Below are positions 8,670 to 16,817 of a DNA stretch of 62,496 nucleotides, one piece after another. The notes below the pieces were generated by a model. That model was not told where the DNA came from. It worked only from the letters and a program-made list of their open reading frames with translations, and ran no database searches. Each line of letters starts with the position of its first letter. Position 1 is the stretch's first letter. The position numbers and the translations under genes were made by a program. Source of the DNA: Chromatium okenii (GTDB lineage Bacteria > Pseudomonadota > Gammaproteobacteria > Chromatiales > Chromatiaceae); the NCBI RefSeq assembly GCF_016583745.1, contig NZ_NRRQ01000016.1:1-62496 (forward strand). Reading direction: 5' to 3'.

Positions 8670-8923
8670 AGAAATCACCCTGATCTTTTTATGCAGTTGC
8701 GCGTGTGTTTTGTATAGCGGTTATTTGCACCAGCTCCTGCTTTTATTTTAGCAACTGGATTGCGTCCATAGCTCATAACATCTTGGAATGCTTTTGCTAT
8801 TGCTTAATACCACGCGCAAAAACTCTCGCCTTCACTGCGCAGCAGCGACAGGTCTACCGATTTGCTCAGAGCGCCGCTTGCGGTCAAAATAGTCCGACAC
8901 ACCATTGACAATAGAGAATCGCT

Positions 8924-9907
8924 ATGACTGAAAAAGCCCCATGGATTACCTTTCGCCCGGAACTCAAGGTACTTGATTGCACCATCCGCGACGGCGGATT
9001 AGTCAATGCCCACCAATTCAGCGATCAATTCGTGCAAGCCGCTTATTGCACCTGCGTTGCGGCTGGTGTTGATTATATGGAAATTGGCTATAAAAACTCA
9101 CCGCGCATTTTTCCCAAAGATAAATTTGGGGCGTGGCGTCATTGCGATGAAGAGGATTTACGGCGCGTAGTGGGCGATCACGATCCAATTACCACCGGCT
9201 TGAAATTAGCAGCGATGGCTGATGCGGGCAAAAGCGATTGGCAAACCCAATTGGTTCCTGCTGCCGAGAGCGTATTATCCACCATTCGCGTTGCCTATTA
9301 CGCGCATCAGGTGTCAGAAGCAGTGGAGATGATTCACTACGCCACTGAATTGGGCTATGAAGCAACTTCCAATTTAATGGCCGTGTCTAGCATTACTGAA
9401 GAAGAGATCGACACCGTATTAGAAGCGATTGCACCAACTCCCGCCACCACGATGGTGATTGTGGATAGTTTTGGTTATTTATACCGCGAACAGGTGGATC
9501 GGCTGTATCACAAATACGCCGCCGCTTTAGCAGGTACTGGCAAAGAAATCGGTATTCATGCGCACAACAACTTGCAATTAGCGTTTGCTAATACCATTGA
9601 GGCGATTATTCTCGGCTGTAATCGGGTTGATTCCACTTTATATGGCTTTGGGCGCGGCGCGGGCAATTGCCACACTGAGATTCTGCTTGGCTTCTTGCGC
9701 AATCCCAAATTCAATCTGCGCCCAGTGATTGAGATGATTCAAAACTATCTCGTACCGTTGCGTAAAGAACTCGATTGGGGGCCTTCAATTCCGTATCACA
9801 TCACCGGACAATTGAATCAACATCCGCGCACTGCGATTGAATGGCGCGAAGGGGCAACGCCAGATGATTTCCTGAGTTTTTATGACAAAATCGTCGCAGA
9901 GGGCTAA
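8924..9907 (+). CDS. DRE-TIM (HMGL-like) metalloenzyme, aldolase/acyltransferase family
   Basis: A 327-residue TIM-barrel enzyme of the DRE-TIM metallolyase superfamily. The signature VLDCTIRDGGLVN lies near residue 17 and the metal-binding HAHNN lies in the second half (IGIHAHNNLQLAF), followed by GFGRGAGNCHTE. These residues bind a divalent metal and activate a 2-oxo acid or thioester for C-C bond making or breaking. Members include 4-hydroxy-2-oxovalerate aldolase and citramalate, isopropylmalate and HMG enzymes; I cannot choose between them, and annotated relatives are usually just called aldolase. It ends three bases before the citrate synthase gene, so the two probably form an operon and may act on related substrates. 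Confidence 0.7.
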   Translation: MTEKAPWITFRPELKVLDCTIRDGGLVNAHQFSDQFVQAAYCTCVAAGVDYMEIGYKNSPRIFPKDKFGAWRHCDEEDLRRVVGDHDPITTGLKLAAMADAGKSDWQTQLVPAAESVLSTIRVAYYAHQVSEAVEMIHYATELGYEATSNLMAVSSITEEEIDTVLEAIAPTPATTMVIVDSFGYLYREQVDRLYHKYAAALAGTGKEIGIHAHNNLQLAFANTIEAIILGCNRVDSTLYGFGRGAGNCHTEILLGFLRNPKFNLRPVIEMIQNYLVPLRKELDWGPSIPYHITGQLNQHPRTAIEWREGATPDDFLSFYDKIVAEG

Positions 9908-9910
9908 TGA

Positions 9911-11197
9911 ATGATTAACGAAGCTACTTTAGTCATTGGCGAGCAATCTTTCCAATTTCCAATCTGTGAGGGCACCGAAGGCGAACGCGCAATTGATATT
10001 CAAGATTTACGCGCCCGCACCGGTTATATCACGCTTGATCCCGGCTATGGCAATACCGGCAGTTGTCAAAGTGCAATTACCTTTATTGATGGCGAAAAAG
10101 GTATTTTGCGCTATCGCGGTATTCCGATTGAGCAATTCGAGCAGAACCCGAATTTTGTGGAAGTGGCGTGGCTGTTAATTTTTGGTCATTTACCGAGTGA
10201 ACAGGAATATCGCGCTTTTTCAGCCGATTTAACCGCTTCTGCCAATCTTGACGAGAGCATGAAGCATCATTTTGAGGGTTTCCCGCGCTCGGCACCGCCG
10301 ATGGCGATTTTATCGGCGATGATTAACGCCTTATCTTGTTTTCATCCCGAATGTTTTGAATTAGAAGATGAAGAGCATTTTCGAGTAGCAGCCGCAGGGT
10401 TAATCAGTAAGGTGCGTACCATTGCCGCGTATGCGTATCGGCATTCAATTGGTCAACCGTATATCTATCCTGATCCAGCATTGCGTTATGTGCCGAACTT
10501 TTTGCACATGCTGTTTTCACAACCCTATGCCGAGCATTTTTGTGAACCAGTAGTGCGTGATGCAATTAACTTGGTGCTGTTATTACACGCCGATCACGAG
10601 CAGAATTGCTCAACCTCAACTGTGCGGATGGTGGGTTCTAGTCAGGCTAATCTATTCGCAGCTTGTGCAGCGGGAGTGTGCGCGTTGTGGGGGCCATTAC
10701 ACGGCGGTGCGAATGTTGCGGTATTGGAAATGTTAGATCGTATTCATCGCGGGCACATTAGCCCAGAAGAATATGTGCGGATGGCAAAAGATAAAGATAG
10801 TAAGGTGCGCTTGATGGGTTTTGGGCACCGTGTGTATAAAAATTTTGATCCGCGAGCGCGGATGTTGGCAACCGTTGCCGAGCGGTTATTGCCGACGCTG
10901 GGCTTTAATGATCCGCTGCTTGATATTGCCCGCAGATTGGAAGAGATCGCACTCGAAGACCCTTATTTTGTCGAGCGCAAACTGTATCCGAATGTTGATT
11001 TTTACAGCGGGATTATTATGCGGGCGGTCGGCATTCCAACCAATATGTTTACCGTGTTATTTTCAATTGGACGGCTGCCGGGTTGGATTGCGCATTGGTG
11101 GGAACAATCTTGCACGACGGGGAGTAAAATTGCGCGTCCGCGCCAAATTTATACCGGTGCGGGTATCACCGATCATGTGCCGCGAGATGGGCGTTAA
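9911..11197 (+). CDS. gltA: Citrate synthase
   Basis: A 428-residue type II citrate synthase: condenses oxaloacetate and acetyl-CoA to citrate in the TCA cycle. The catalytic residues are visible: His in LLHADHEQN, His in MGFGHRVYKNFDPRA and Asp in NVDFYSG. GPLHGGANVAVLEML and the C-terminal ARPRQIYTG are also typical. It follows the DRE-TIM gene after three bases, with an AGAGGG ribosome-binding sequence inside the end of that gene. A perfect hairpin follows the stop. Citrate synthase genes are more often beside succinate dehydrogenase, so pairing with an HMGL-like gene is unusual. A 2-methylcitrate synthase cannot be excluded, but the length and motifs favour GltA. Confidence 0.9.
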   Translation: MINEATLVIGEQSFQFPICEGTEGERAIDIQDLRARTGYITLDPGYGNTGSCQSAITFIDGEKGILRYRGIPIEQFEQNPNFVEVAWLLIFGHLPSEQEYRAFSADLTASANLDESMKHHFEGFPRSAPPMAILSAMINALSCFHPECFELEDEEHFRVAAAGLISKVRTIAAYAYRHSIGQPYIYPDPALRYVPNFLHMLFSQPYAEHFCEPVVRDAINLVLLLHADHEQNCSTSTVRMVGSSQANLFAACAAGVCALWGPLHGGANVAVLEMLDRIHRGHISPEEYVRMAKDKDSKVRLMGFGHRVYKNFDPRARMLATVAERLLPTLGFNDPLLDIARRLEEIALEDPYFVERKLYPNVDFYSGIIMRAVGIPTNMFTVLFSIGRLPGWIAHWWEQSCTTGSKIARPRQIYTGAGITDHVPRDGR

Positions 11198-11210
11198 TCG
11201 TTCGACAATC

Positions 11211-11236
11211 AAGACATCGACAGCGGTCGATGTCTT
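11211..11236. terminator. Perfect 11-bp hairpin after gltA
   Basis: AAGACATCGAC and GTCGATGTCTT are exact inverted repeats around the loop AGCG, just after the gltA stop and 19 bases before the next ATG. There is no long T run, so it may be a weak terminator or an mRNA-stabilising hairpin rather than a full stop. Confidence 0.55.
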
Positions 11237-11254
11237 ATTCAATGAGGATAATAA

Positions 11255-11809
11255 ATGGCGCTGCGAATTAAAAGTCATTGGCAAGATGAGACGCGAGAAC
11301 GCTCGTTGCCAGAAATTGCGAGTGCGCTTGCCTTTATTGCGTGGCGGTTGGCGCTGGAGCAAGCAATTCACTTACATTGTGAACGCTTTATTTATGCCAG
11401 CGATGAACAGCGGTTATTGGTGATTCAGGAGTATTTAATTTTTCTATTGCAAGCGGCGGATCGCTTAACGCACAAGTGGCTCATTGATGAAGAGCGCCGC
11501 ACGTTAATGTTGGCATTTGCTAAAAAGGTCTTTGCGCATGTGCAAGACAATAGCCAAGATTTGCTGGGTGCGGGCGATTATGGGACGCCGTTTATTGCGC
11601 GTCTCAATGCTCGTGCTGAGGAATACGCGGCATATCAATGGACGGAGGAAGGGCCGAGTTATGCGTTATTGCGCCAGCTCGGATTTGAAATTCAAACGCT
11701 CATGGGTGATCTGCCAGAAAATCGTTGGGTAATTGATCAGGTGATGGATCGGGATGGCTGGGAGGCGTATCGGCATTTCCAACGTGCATTGCAAAATCTA
11801 TTCGAGTGA
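11255..11809 (+). CDS. Conserved-looking hypothetical protein, 184 residues
   Basis: I do not recognise a family. The product is soluble, mostly helical and acidic, with no signal peptide or membrane segment and no recognisable catalytic motif. The ATG is preceded by GAGG at seven bases, a good ribosome-binding site. It reads in the same direction as gltA after a hairpin. Codon use and length support a real gene; the function is unknown. Confidence 0.6.
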   Translation: MALRIKSHWQDETRERSLPEIASALAFIAWRLALEQAIHLHCERFIYASDEQRLLVIQEYLIFLLQAADRLTHKWLIDEERRTLMLAFAKKVFAHVQDNSQDLLGAGDYGTPFIARLNARAEEYAAYQWTEEGPSYALLRQLGFEIQTLMGDLPENRWVIDQVMDRDGWEAYRHFQRALQNLFE

Positions 11810-11987
11810 GGCGGTGACCATGCAGCCGTTCTTGCTTTTCTCGCGTCCCGTCGCCATGATTCGCTCCGTCGTCCTACCGCTTTTTCCCCGCACCTTCCGT
11901 GACCCCTTCACTTTAAGCTGTACTTCGGTTCGCCCGGCGCGTCCTCACGCGGTCGTTGTCCGGTCAATCTTTTGGAGAATTTGATTT

Positions 11988-12350
11988 ATGCGTATGAAGA
12001 TTGGCGGGGATACCCTCGCATTGGATGTTGATATTCGTCGTCACATTGAAACTGAAGCCGAAACCCTCGCCGCTCGTTTTCCCACCGGACATCTTGATAT
12101 TCAAGTCACTATTCAAGAAGAATTCGATCCGCTGCACGGTCATCGCGTGCGCTGTGAATTGACCACTCGCCTGCCTCCGAGTTGCCAGATTATCGTCCGC
12201 GAAGCGCGTAAAACTGCCGCTGAAGCGATCACCGATGTGTTCATCGCCGCTCGCCGCAATGTCCGCCGCTCCCGCCGCCACAGCCTGCCGTCATTGGTCA
12301 CTACGCCAGCGGTTGCCTGCGTCGCCCACCATACCAATGCCAATTACTAA
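11988..12350 (+). CDS. Ribosome hibernation promoting factor (HPF/YfiA)-like protein
   Basis: A 120-residue protein whose first 95 residues fit the HPF/RaiA fold: an N-terminal strand, a helix (IRRHIETEAETLAARF), paired strands (LDIQVTIQEEF and RVRCELTTRL) and a final helix ending in a basic patch (IAARRNVRRSRR). Family members bind the 30S decoding region and silence ribosomes in stationary phase. The usual charged RNA-binding residues are only partly conserved, and the last 20 residues are unrelated to known HPF tails. It may be a divergent paralogue. GGAG lies 12 bases before the ATG. About 180 bases without a gene separate it from the previous ORF. Confidence 0.6.
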   Translation: MRMKIGGDTLALDVDIRRHIETEAETLAARFPTGHLDIQVTIQEEFDPLHGHRVRCELTTRLPPSCQIIVREARKTAAEAITDVFIAARRNVRRSRRHSLPSLVTTPAVACVAHHTNANY

Positions 12351-12442
12351 ACGCCGCACCTGTTTGTTGCGCTTGACTGCACCGCCACCCGCTCCCACTG
12401 TCCGTTTTTACCTCGATTCCTTCACTGTTCAGGATTGATGCC

Positions 12443-13363
12443 ATGAAAGTTGCAATCATCGGCGGTACCGGCTTTGTCGGTGCGCATCTCGTGCGCCATC
12501 TGTTAGACGCTGGACACACTCCGCGCTTACTGGTGCGCCCGGGCAGTCACGATAAAATTGAGCGGCTGGCAGACTGCGAAACCGTGCCCGGCACGGTGGC
12601 AGATCAGGCGGCGTTGACCGCCTGTCTCACCGGCGCAGATGCCGTGATGTATCTCATCGGCATTCTGCGCGAGTTCCCGGCGCAGGGAATTACCTTTGAA
12701 GGGCTGCAATATCAAGGCGTGGTGGACACCATCGCGGCTGCGCACGCGACGGGCGTCAAGCGGTTCATTTTAATGAGCGCCAACGGCATTCGCGCTGATG
12801 GCACCACCTATCAACGCACCAAATATCGGGCGGAACAGGCGTTAAAAAGCTCAACGCTGCGGTGGACGATTTTTCGCCCCTCCGTGATCTTTGGTGAGCC
12901 GCTGGGACGGATGGAATTTTGCTCCCAGCTCAAACGCGACATCATCGCCAGCCCGCTGCCTGCGCCGTTGTTTTATCAAGGCTTGTCGCCGCTGGGCGCG
13001 GGCGGATTTGAATTGGCACCGGTGAGCGTTCACGACGTGGCGGCAGCTTTCACGCTGGCGCTGACTGATTCGCGTACCGAATCCCAAACCTACAGCTTGT
13101 GCGGACCGCAACGCTACAGTTGGAAAGCGATTTTGCAGACCATCGCCACCGCGTCCGGTACCTCAAAAGTGATGATTCCAGCGCCCGTGTTGCCGATCCA
13201 AACGCTGGCAGGGTGGCTGGATCGTTATCCTTGGTTCCCGATTTCCCGCGAGCAATTGCAGATGTTGTTAGAAGGCAACGTGTGTACTGAAAACGACAGC
13301 TTTGCCCGCTTAGGCTTGACGCCCACGCCCTTTGGCGTGGCGCAACTGAGCTATTTGGGTTGA
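12443..13363 (+). CDS. NAD(P)-binding SDR, complex I NDUFA9-like family
   Basis: A 306-residue atypical short-chain dehydrogenase. The dinucleotide-binding loop GGTGFVGAHLVRHL is at residues 8-21. The active-site Tyr-Lys is replaced by a YQRTKYRAE segment, and SVIFGEP follows as in NDUFA9-type and NmrA-like proteins. In bacteria this family is usually annotated as complex I NDUFA9 subunit family and is of uncertain substrate; roles in quinone or lipid metabolism have been suggested. AGGA lies eight bases upstream of the ATG. The gene stands alone, followed at about 60 bases by the L,D-transpeptidase. Confidence 0.75.
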   Translation: MKVAIIGGTGFVGAHLVRHLLDAGHTPRLLVRPGSHDKIERLADCETVPGTVADQAALTACLTGADAVMYLIGILREFPAQGITFEGLQYQGVVDTIAAAHATGVKRFILMSANGIRADGTTYQRTKYRAEQALKSSTLRWTIFRPSVIFGEPLGRMEFCSQLKRDIIASPLPAPLFYQGLSPLGAGGFELAPVSVHDVAAAFTLALTDSRTESQTYSLCGPQRYSWKAILQTIATASGTSKVMIPAPVLPIQTLAGWLDRYPWFPISREQLQMLLEGNVCTENDSFARLGLTPTPFGVAQLSYLG

Positions 13364-13422
13364 TCTAAAACACACCGTGCCGCGCCTCAACGCGGCATCG
13401 CATGACAAGAATGTGAGTGATT

Positions 13423-14379
13423 ATGCGCACGAAAAAACACCTTGGACTGGCCGTGCTGTTGAGCGTCATGGGTTGGAGTGGGAACTGGACTGGCATCGCA
13501 CCGGTGCAGGCAGAAACGTTTCAGCTCGATAATCCGCGTGATTCGGTGGTGGGATTTCCGTTTTATTTCACGGCGCGTGGCAAAGATACGTTGATGGACA
13601 TTGCGCGGCAGAACAATCTGGGGTTTGCCGACATGCGGCAGGCCAATCCCAAAGCGGATATGTGGGTGCCCGGCGAAGGCACCGAGGTATTGGTACCGAC
13701 GTTTTATGTGCTCCCCAACGTGCCCCACGTCGGGATCATCATCAATCGTGCGGAAAAACGGCTGTATTACTTCCCGCCAGAACGCCCCAACGAAGTCCAG
13801 ATTTTTGCCATCAGCGTCGGGCGCGATGCGATGGGCACGCCGCTGGGTTCCTTCAAAATCATCGAAAAAAAGAAAGACCCGATTTGGACGCCGGGGCCGA
13901 ATGTCCGCGCCTCGCACGCCGCTCGTGGTGACATCTTGCCGGCGCAGGTGCCGCCGGGACCGGATAATCCGCTGGGACGCTTTGCGATGCGCTTGAGCAA
14001 TCCTGATTATCTGATTCACGGCACCAGTATGCCGTGGGGCATGGGCATGGAAGTCAGCGGCGGCTGTATTCGCATGTATCCCGAAGGCGTAGAAAAGTTG
14101 TTTGGTCAGGTCAGCATTGACACGCCAGTCGCCATCGTCGATCAGCCGTACAAAATCGGCTGGCGCGGTGATGAGCTGTATTTAGAAGTGCAACTGGGCG
14201 AGAAGAGTATTCGTAAAAGTGCGCGTTCAGTCATTCCTGAAACGCTGCAACATGGGGAGGGGGTCGTGATTGACTGGCCGAGCGTGGAGCGAGCGGTGAA
14301 GGAAGATACCGGCGTCCCTCAGGTGATAGGACGCCGGAATCATTCCGGCGACGGGTCTTACTTGCCCATGATCTTCTGA
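13423..14379 (+). CDS. L,D-transpeptidase (YkuD/ErfK family), exported
   Basis: An N-terminal signal peptide (hydrophobic residues 7-30, ending near VQAET) is followed by a LysM-like segment (KDTLMDIARQNNLGF, later VPTFYVLP). The YkuD catalytic domain carries His in IHGTSMPWG and the nucleophile Cys in SGGCIRMYP. Such enzymes make 3-3 peptidoglycan cross-links or attach Lpp-type lipoproteins to the wall. The convergent gene downstream encodes a small Lpp-like lipoprotein, which fits the second role. I chose the ATG at 13423; a GTG six bases earlier is possible. The 3' end overlaps the lipoprotein gene tail by 22 bases on the other strand. Confidence 0.85.
   Translation: MRTKKHLGLAVLLSVMGWSGNWTGIAPVQAETFQLDNPRDSVVGFPFYFTARGKDTLMDIARQNNLGFADMRQANPKADMWVPGEGTEVLVPTFYVLPNVPHVGIIINRAEKRLYYFPPERPNEVQIFAISVGRDAMGTPLGSFKIIEKKKDPIWTPGPNVRASHAARGDILPAQVPPGPDNPLGRFAMRLSNPDYLIHGTSMPWGMGMEVSGGCIRMYPEGVEKLFGQVSIDTPVAIVDQPYKIGWRGDELYLEVQLGEKSIRKSARSVIPETLQHGEGVVIDWPSVERAVKEDTGVPQVIGRRNHSGDGSYLPMIF
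14331..14349. terminator. GC-rich hairpin between convergent genes
   Basis: CGCCGGAAT and ATTCCGGCG are perfect inverted repeats with a one-base loop at the end of the L,D-transpeptidase frame and just past the lipoprotein stop. It may terminate transcription from either side, although no T run follows. Confidence 0.45.
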
Positions 14380-14552
14380 TACATCCGATCCAGCCGCTCG
14401 GTGCTGGAGGTGCAGCAGGATTGCGCAGCGTTAGCAGTATCCAGCGCCTGTTGCGCGGTATCACGAGCGGTCTGGTCGGTGCAGCCGCCCAGTAAAGCAA
14501 CGCTCAGAATTGCAGCAGTGGATAAAGAAGCGAGTTTGACGATTTTGGTCAT
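14358..14552 (-). CDS. Small Lpp-like (alanine-zipper) lipoprotein
   Basis: A 64-residue protein with a lipoprotein signal: charged start MTKIVKL, hydrophobic core and lipobox LLGGC (Cys at about 25). The mature part (TARDTAQQALDTANAAQ) has the Ala-rich heptads of alanine-zipper lipoproteins such as OprI/Lpp. It ends with a Lys (KIMGK), the residue that in Lpp is linked to peptidoglycan. Two adjacent Cys follow the heptads, which is unusual. GGAG lies ten bases before the ATG. The position next to an L,D-transpeptidase is suggestive. A longer frame starting upstream at 14768 lacks a ribosome site and is rejected. Confidence 0.75.
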   Translation of the reverse strand: MTKIVKLASLSTAAILSVALLGGCTDQTARDTAQQALDTANAAQSCCTSSTERLDRMYQKIMGK

Positions 14553-14843
14553 GTTGTTAAAACTCCAAAGTGAAAAAAGTTGGCCGTGAGGCGCAGTATT
14601 TATAACACAATCAGGGGGGTGATTTCCGAACCTGTCTGCCGCCACAACAACCAAACCATCATCCTGTAGTGAATATCCAACAGAATCCCAGCCAGTGGGC
14701 AACGACGTGATGATTGTGACGCAAAAGGTGGTGTCGTCAAGATTGACGCAAATGTGCTGCAATTTCAAGTCTACAATTCACCACACTGAGTATTTTTTAC
14801 CACGCAGCAGCGCACAGCGGCGCGGCGTCGAGAGCAACTGTTT

Positions 14844-15428
14844 ATGAATCGCTATTGCGGACGCGCCCGCCAAGTTGTCAGTCAGCCCCTCTTTCGTTGC
14901 GATGGCTTTGTCCGTGATGGCGTCATTGCTGCTACTGATGGCAGCCCCCAGCCGCTCAGTGCGCTGCCGCCATTTTTGCGCACCTTGCTGGTGACTGACG
15001 GCACCGTGACCAAGATTTTGGAGGCCTATTTTTGGGAGCCGGTGACGGTAGACACCCTCGCGCAACGCTTTGAAACCGCCACCGAGGACTTGCCTTGGAT
15101 TGCGCTGACGCCCGGCGAGCACTGTTTGATCCGCGAAGCGCGGTTGCGTGGACAAGACAGCGGACGCAGCTTTGCTGAAGCCTTTTCGGTGATTCGTCCC
15201 GCGCAGATTCCGGTAGATTTTCGCCAACGCCTGATTGATCGCGAGATCGGCATCGGCGTGTTGATCCGCGATAGCGGGCTGGAAAGTTACCGCGAAGTAT
15301 TGGATGTCGGGCTGGATCGCACTGCCGACGGCGCGGCAGCGGTATTTCGGACTTATCGCATTTTCATTGCACGCCAGCCGGTCATTCTCATTACCGAGTC
15401 TTTTCCGCTGGCGCTGTATGAACAATGA
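14844..15428 (+). CDS. ubiC: Chorismate lyase-like protein (UbiC/DUF98 family)
   Basis: A 194-residue protein matching the chorismate lyase fold, which removes pyruvate from chorismate to give 4-hydroxybenzoate, the first step of ubiquinone synthesis. The segment LPPFLRTLLVTDGTVTKILE is characteristic. Arg in CLIREARLRG and the Glu near the C-terminus (LITESFPLALY) are candidates for the product-binding residues. No ubiA is adjacent, so the assignment rests on the protein alone, and DUF98 proteins of other function exist. Confidence 0.7.
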   Translation: MNRYCGRARQVVSQPLFRCDGFVRDGVIAATDGSPQPLSALPPFLRTLLVTDGTVTKILEAYFWEPVTVDTLAQRFETATEDLPWIALTPGEHCLIREARLRGQDSGRSFAEAFSVIRPAQIPVDFRQRLIDREIGIGVLIRDSGLESYREVLDVGLDRTADGAAAVFRTYRIFIARQPVILITESFPLALYEQ

Positions 15429-15449
15429 TATTGAGGGCAATTGGATTGC

Positions 15450-15490
15450 GTTATCAGTTATCGGTTGTCAGTGCAGTCAACCGCAATTGC
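15450..15490. repeat. Dispersed GTCAGTT repeat, copy 4
   Basis: Contains TTATCAGTTATCGGTTGTCAG followed by a short CAACCGCAATTGC arm, lying between convergent genes after ubiC. Confidence 0.55.
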
Positions 15491-15491
15491 T

Positions 15492-16499
15492 TTAATGCAC
15501 CGCCGCACCACCCCACCAATTCAACATCGGCTCCAATAGCCCAGTGCTAAAACTCACTCCCAACCGTTTCGCAAATGAATCCAACAAATCGCGCTTTTTG
15601 GTGTATTCAACGATGGTCTCGGTGCCAATCACTTCGCGGGCAACATAACTGGAACTACCTAGCCCGTCCGCCAATCCCAGCGCCACCGCCTCTTGTCCAC
15701 TCCAAAACAATCCGCTGAATACTTCCTCGCCACCTTTGAGTTTATCACCGCGTCCGCTTTTCACTTCCGCAATGAATTGTTGATGCAGCGTATTGAGCAC
15801 CCCTTGAATAAACGTCCGCTGTTCTTCTGGCAACGGCGAAAACGGATCAAGAATGCCCTTATTCGCGCCAGCGGTCAGCAGCCGCCGTTCCACGCCAATA
15901 TCTTTCATCAAATCCTGAAAGCCAAACCCACCAATCCGCACCCCAATCGAACCAATTAAACTCCCTTTATCGACATAAATGGCATCTGCGCCGACCGCAA
16001 TGTAATACCCGCCAGAAGCGCACAAATCGACTGCCACCGCGTATACCGGCAAATCCTTTTCTTTTTCCTTCAAATACTTCGCCTTCAAGCGTTTGATTTC
16101 ATCATTGATATAACCCGCTTGCACCGGACTGCCGCCCGGGCTATTGATCCGCAAAATAATGCCCTTCACTGCGTCGGTTTCAAATGCCGTCCGCAGCGCA
16201 CTAATCACGTTATCGGCGCTCGCCTCGCTCTCCGCAGCGATTGTCCCTTTCACCTCAATCAGCGCCACATGCGCCTCTGGTGACGACATTTCATCCAGCA
16301 CATCCGGCACCGCAATCGCCACTAAAATTCCCACGAAATACAGAAAAATTAGCGACTTGAAAATCAAACTCCAGCGTCGCCGTGACCGCTGCCCGCGCAG
16401 ATAATCTGCCGCCATGTAGTTAATCAAGGCGCGATCCCAATCAGGATCATCCGGCGTTGGCAGGCGATGCTGTGCGCGATTCCACAACTTCCAGTTCAT
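15492..16499 (-). CDS. S49 family signal peptide peptidase (SppA/SohB-like)
   Basis: A 335-residue membrane-anchored serine protease. One membrane segment lies at about residues 45-65 and the protease domain follows: VALIEVKGTI, ILRINSPGGSPVQAG, the nucleophile Ser in CASGGYYIA and then GSLIGSIGV. S49 proteins cleave leftover signal peptides or other membrane-bound substrates. The size and single domain match the short SppA type found in many gammaproteobacteria, not the 600-residue E. coli SppA. It starts directly after the stop of a small membrane-protein gene, suggesting a two-gene operon. The catalytic Lys cannot be assigned with certainty from the sequence alone. Confidence 0.85.
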   Translation of the reverse strand: MNWKLWNRAQHRLPTPDDPDWDRALINYMAADYLRGQRSRRRWSLIFKSLIFLYFVGILVAIAVPDVLDEMSSPEAHVALIEVKGTIAAESEASADNVISALRTAFETDAVKGIILRINSPGGSPVQAGYINDEIKRLKAKYLKEKEKDLPVYAVAVDLCASGGYYIAVGADAIYVDKGSLIGSIGVRIGGFGFQDLMKDIGVERRLLTAGANKGILDPFSPLPEEQRTFIQGVLNTLHQQFIAEVKSGRGDKLKGGEEVFSGLFWSGQEAVALGLADGLGSSSYVAREVIGTETIVEYTKKRDLLDSFAKRLGVSFSTGLLEPMLNWWGGAAVH

Positions 16500-16673
16500 T
16501 TAATGCTGATCCCGTGTTGAAGGTGATGAATCTGAAGCTGGCGTCGGCGTCGGTTCCTGCTCTTGTTTCAATTGCGCCGTGCGTTTTGATGCCGCCTGCT
16601 GCGAATAAAAAAACCAACCCAATAACCCAACCACCAGCAATAACTCTGCGGCCGCCAGTGAACTGCCTGCCAT
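16500..16673 (-). CDS. Small single-pass membrane protein upstream of the S49 peptidase
   Basis: A 57-residue protein with one membrane helix (about residues 5-24, AAAELLLVVGLLGWFFYSQ) and a charged, Pro/Thr/Ser-rich tail. The stop codon abuts the start of the S49 peptidase gene, so the two are probably co-translated. I recognise no family. A longer frame from 16790 has no better start signal, so I prefer the ATG at 16673. Confidence 0.55.
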   Translation of the reverse strand: MAGSSLAAAELLLVVGLLGWFFYSQQAASKRTAQLKQEQEPTPTPASDSSPSTRDQH

Positions 16674-16817
16674 AATGACGTACTCCCAATCAATCGCAAT
16701 AAATAATGCAAATACGGCGGCGATGGTGTCATTGCAGATTGAAATAAACTGCAATTCAACGCACCGCCACCGCTCGTTAGTTTTTAACAAAGCATCGGCA
16801 ATAAAGCAATCGCCATC

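Noticed and set aside
8705-8908. Small plus-strand frame between the rhodopsin and the DRE-TIM gene
   Set aside because: It has no ribosome site and no recognisable motif, and it overlaps the expected promoter region.
14553-14768. Extended N-terminus of the small lipoprotein
   Set aside because: The signal peptide and lipobox begin at the internal ATG at 14552, which has its own ribosome site.
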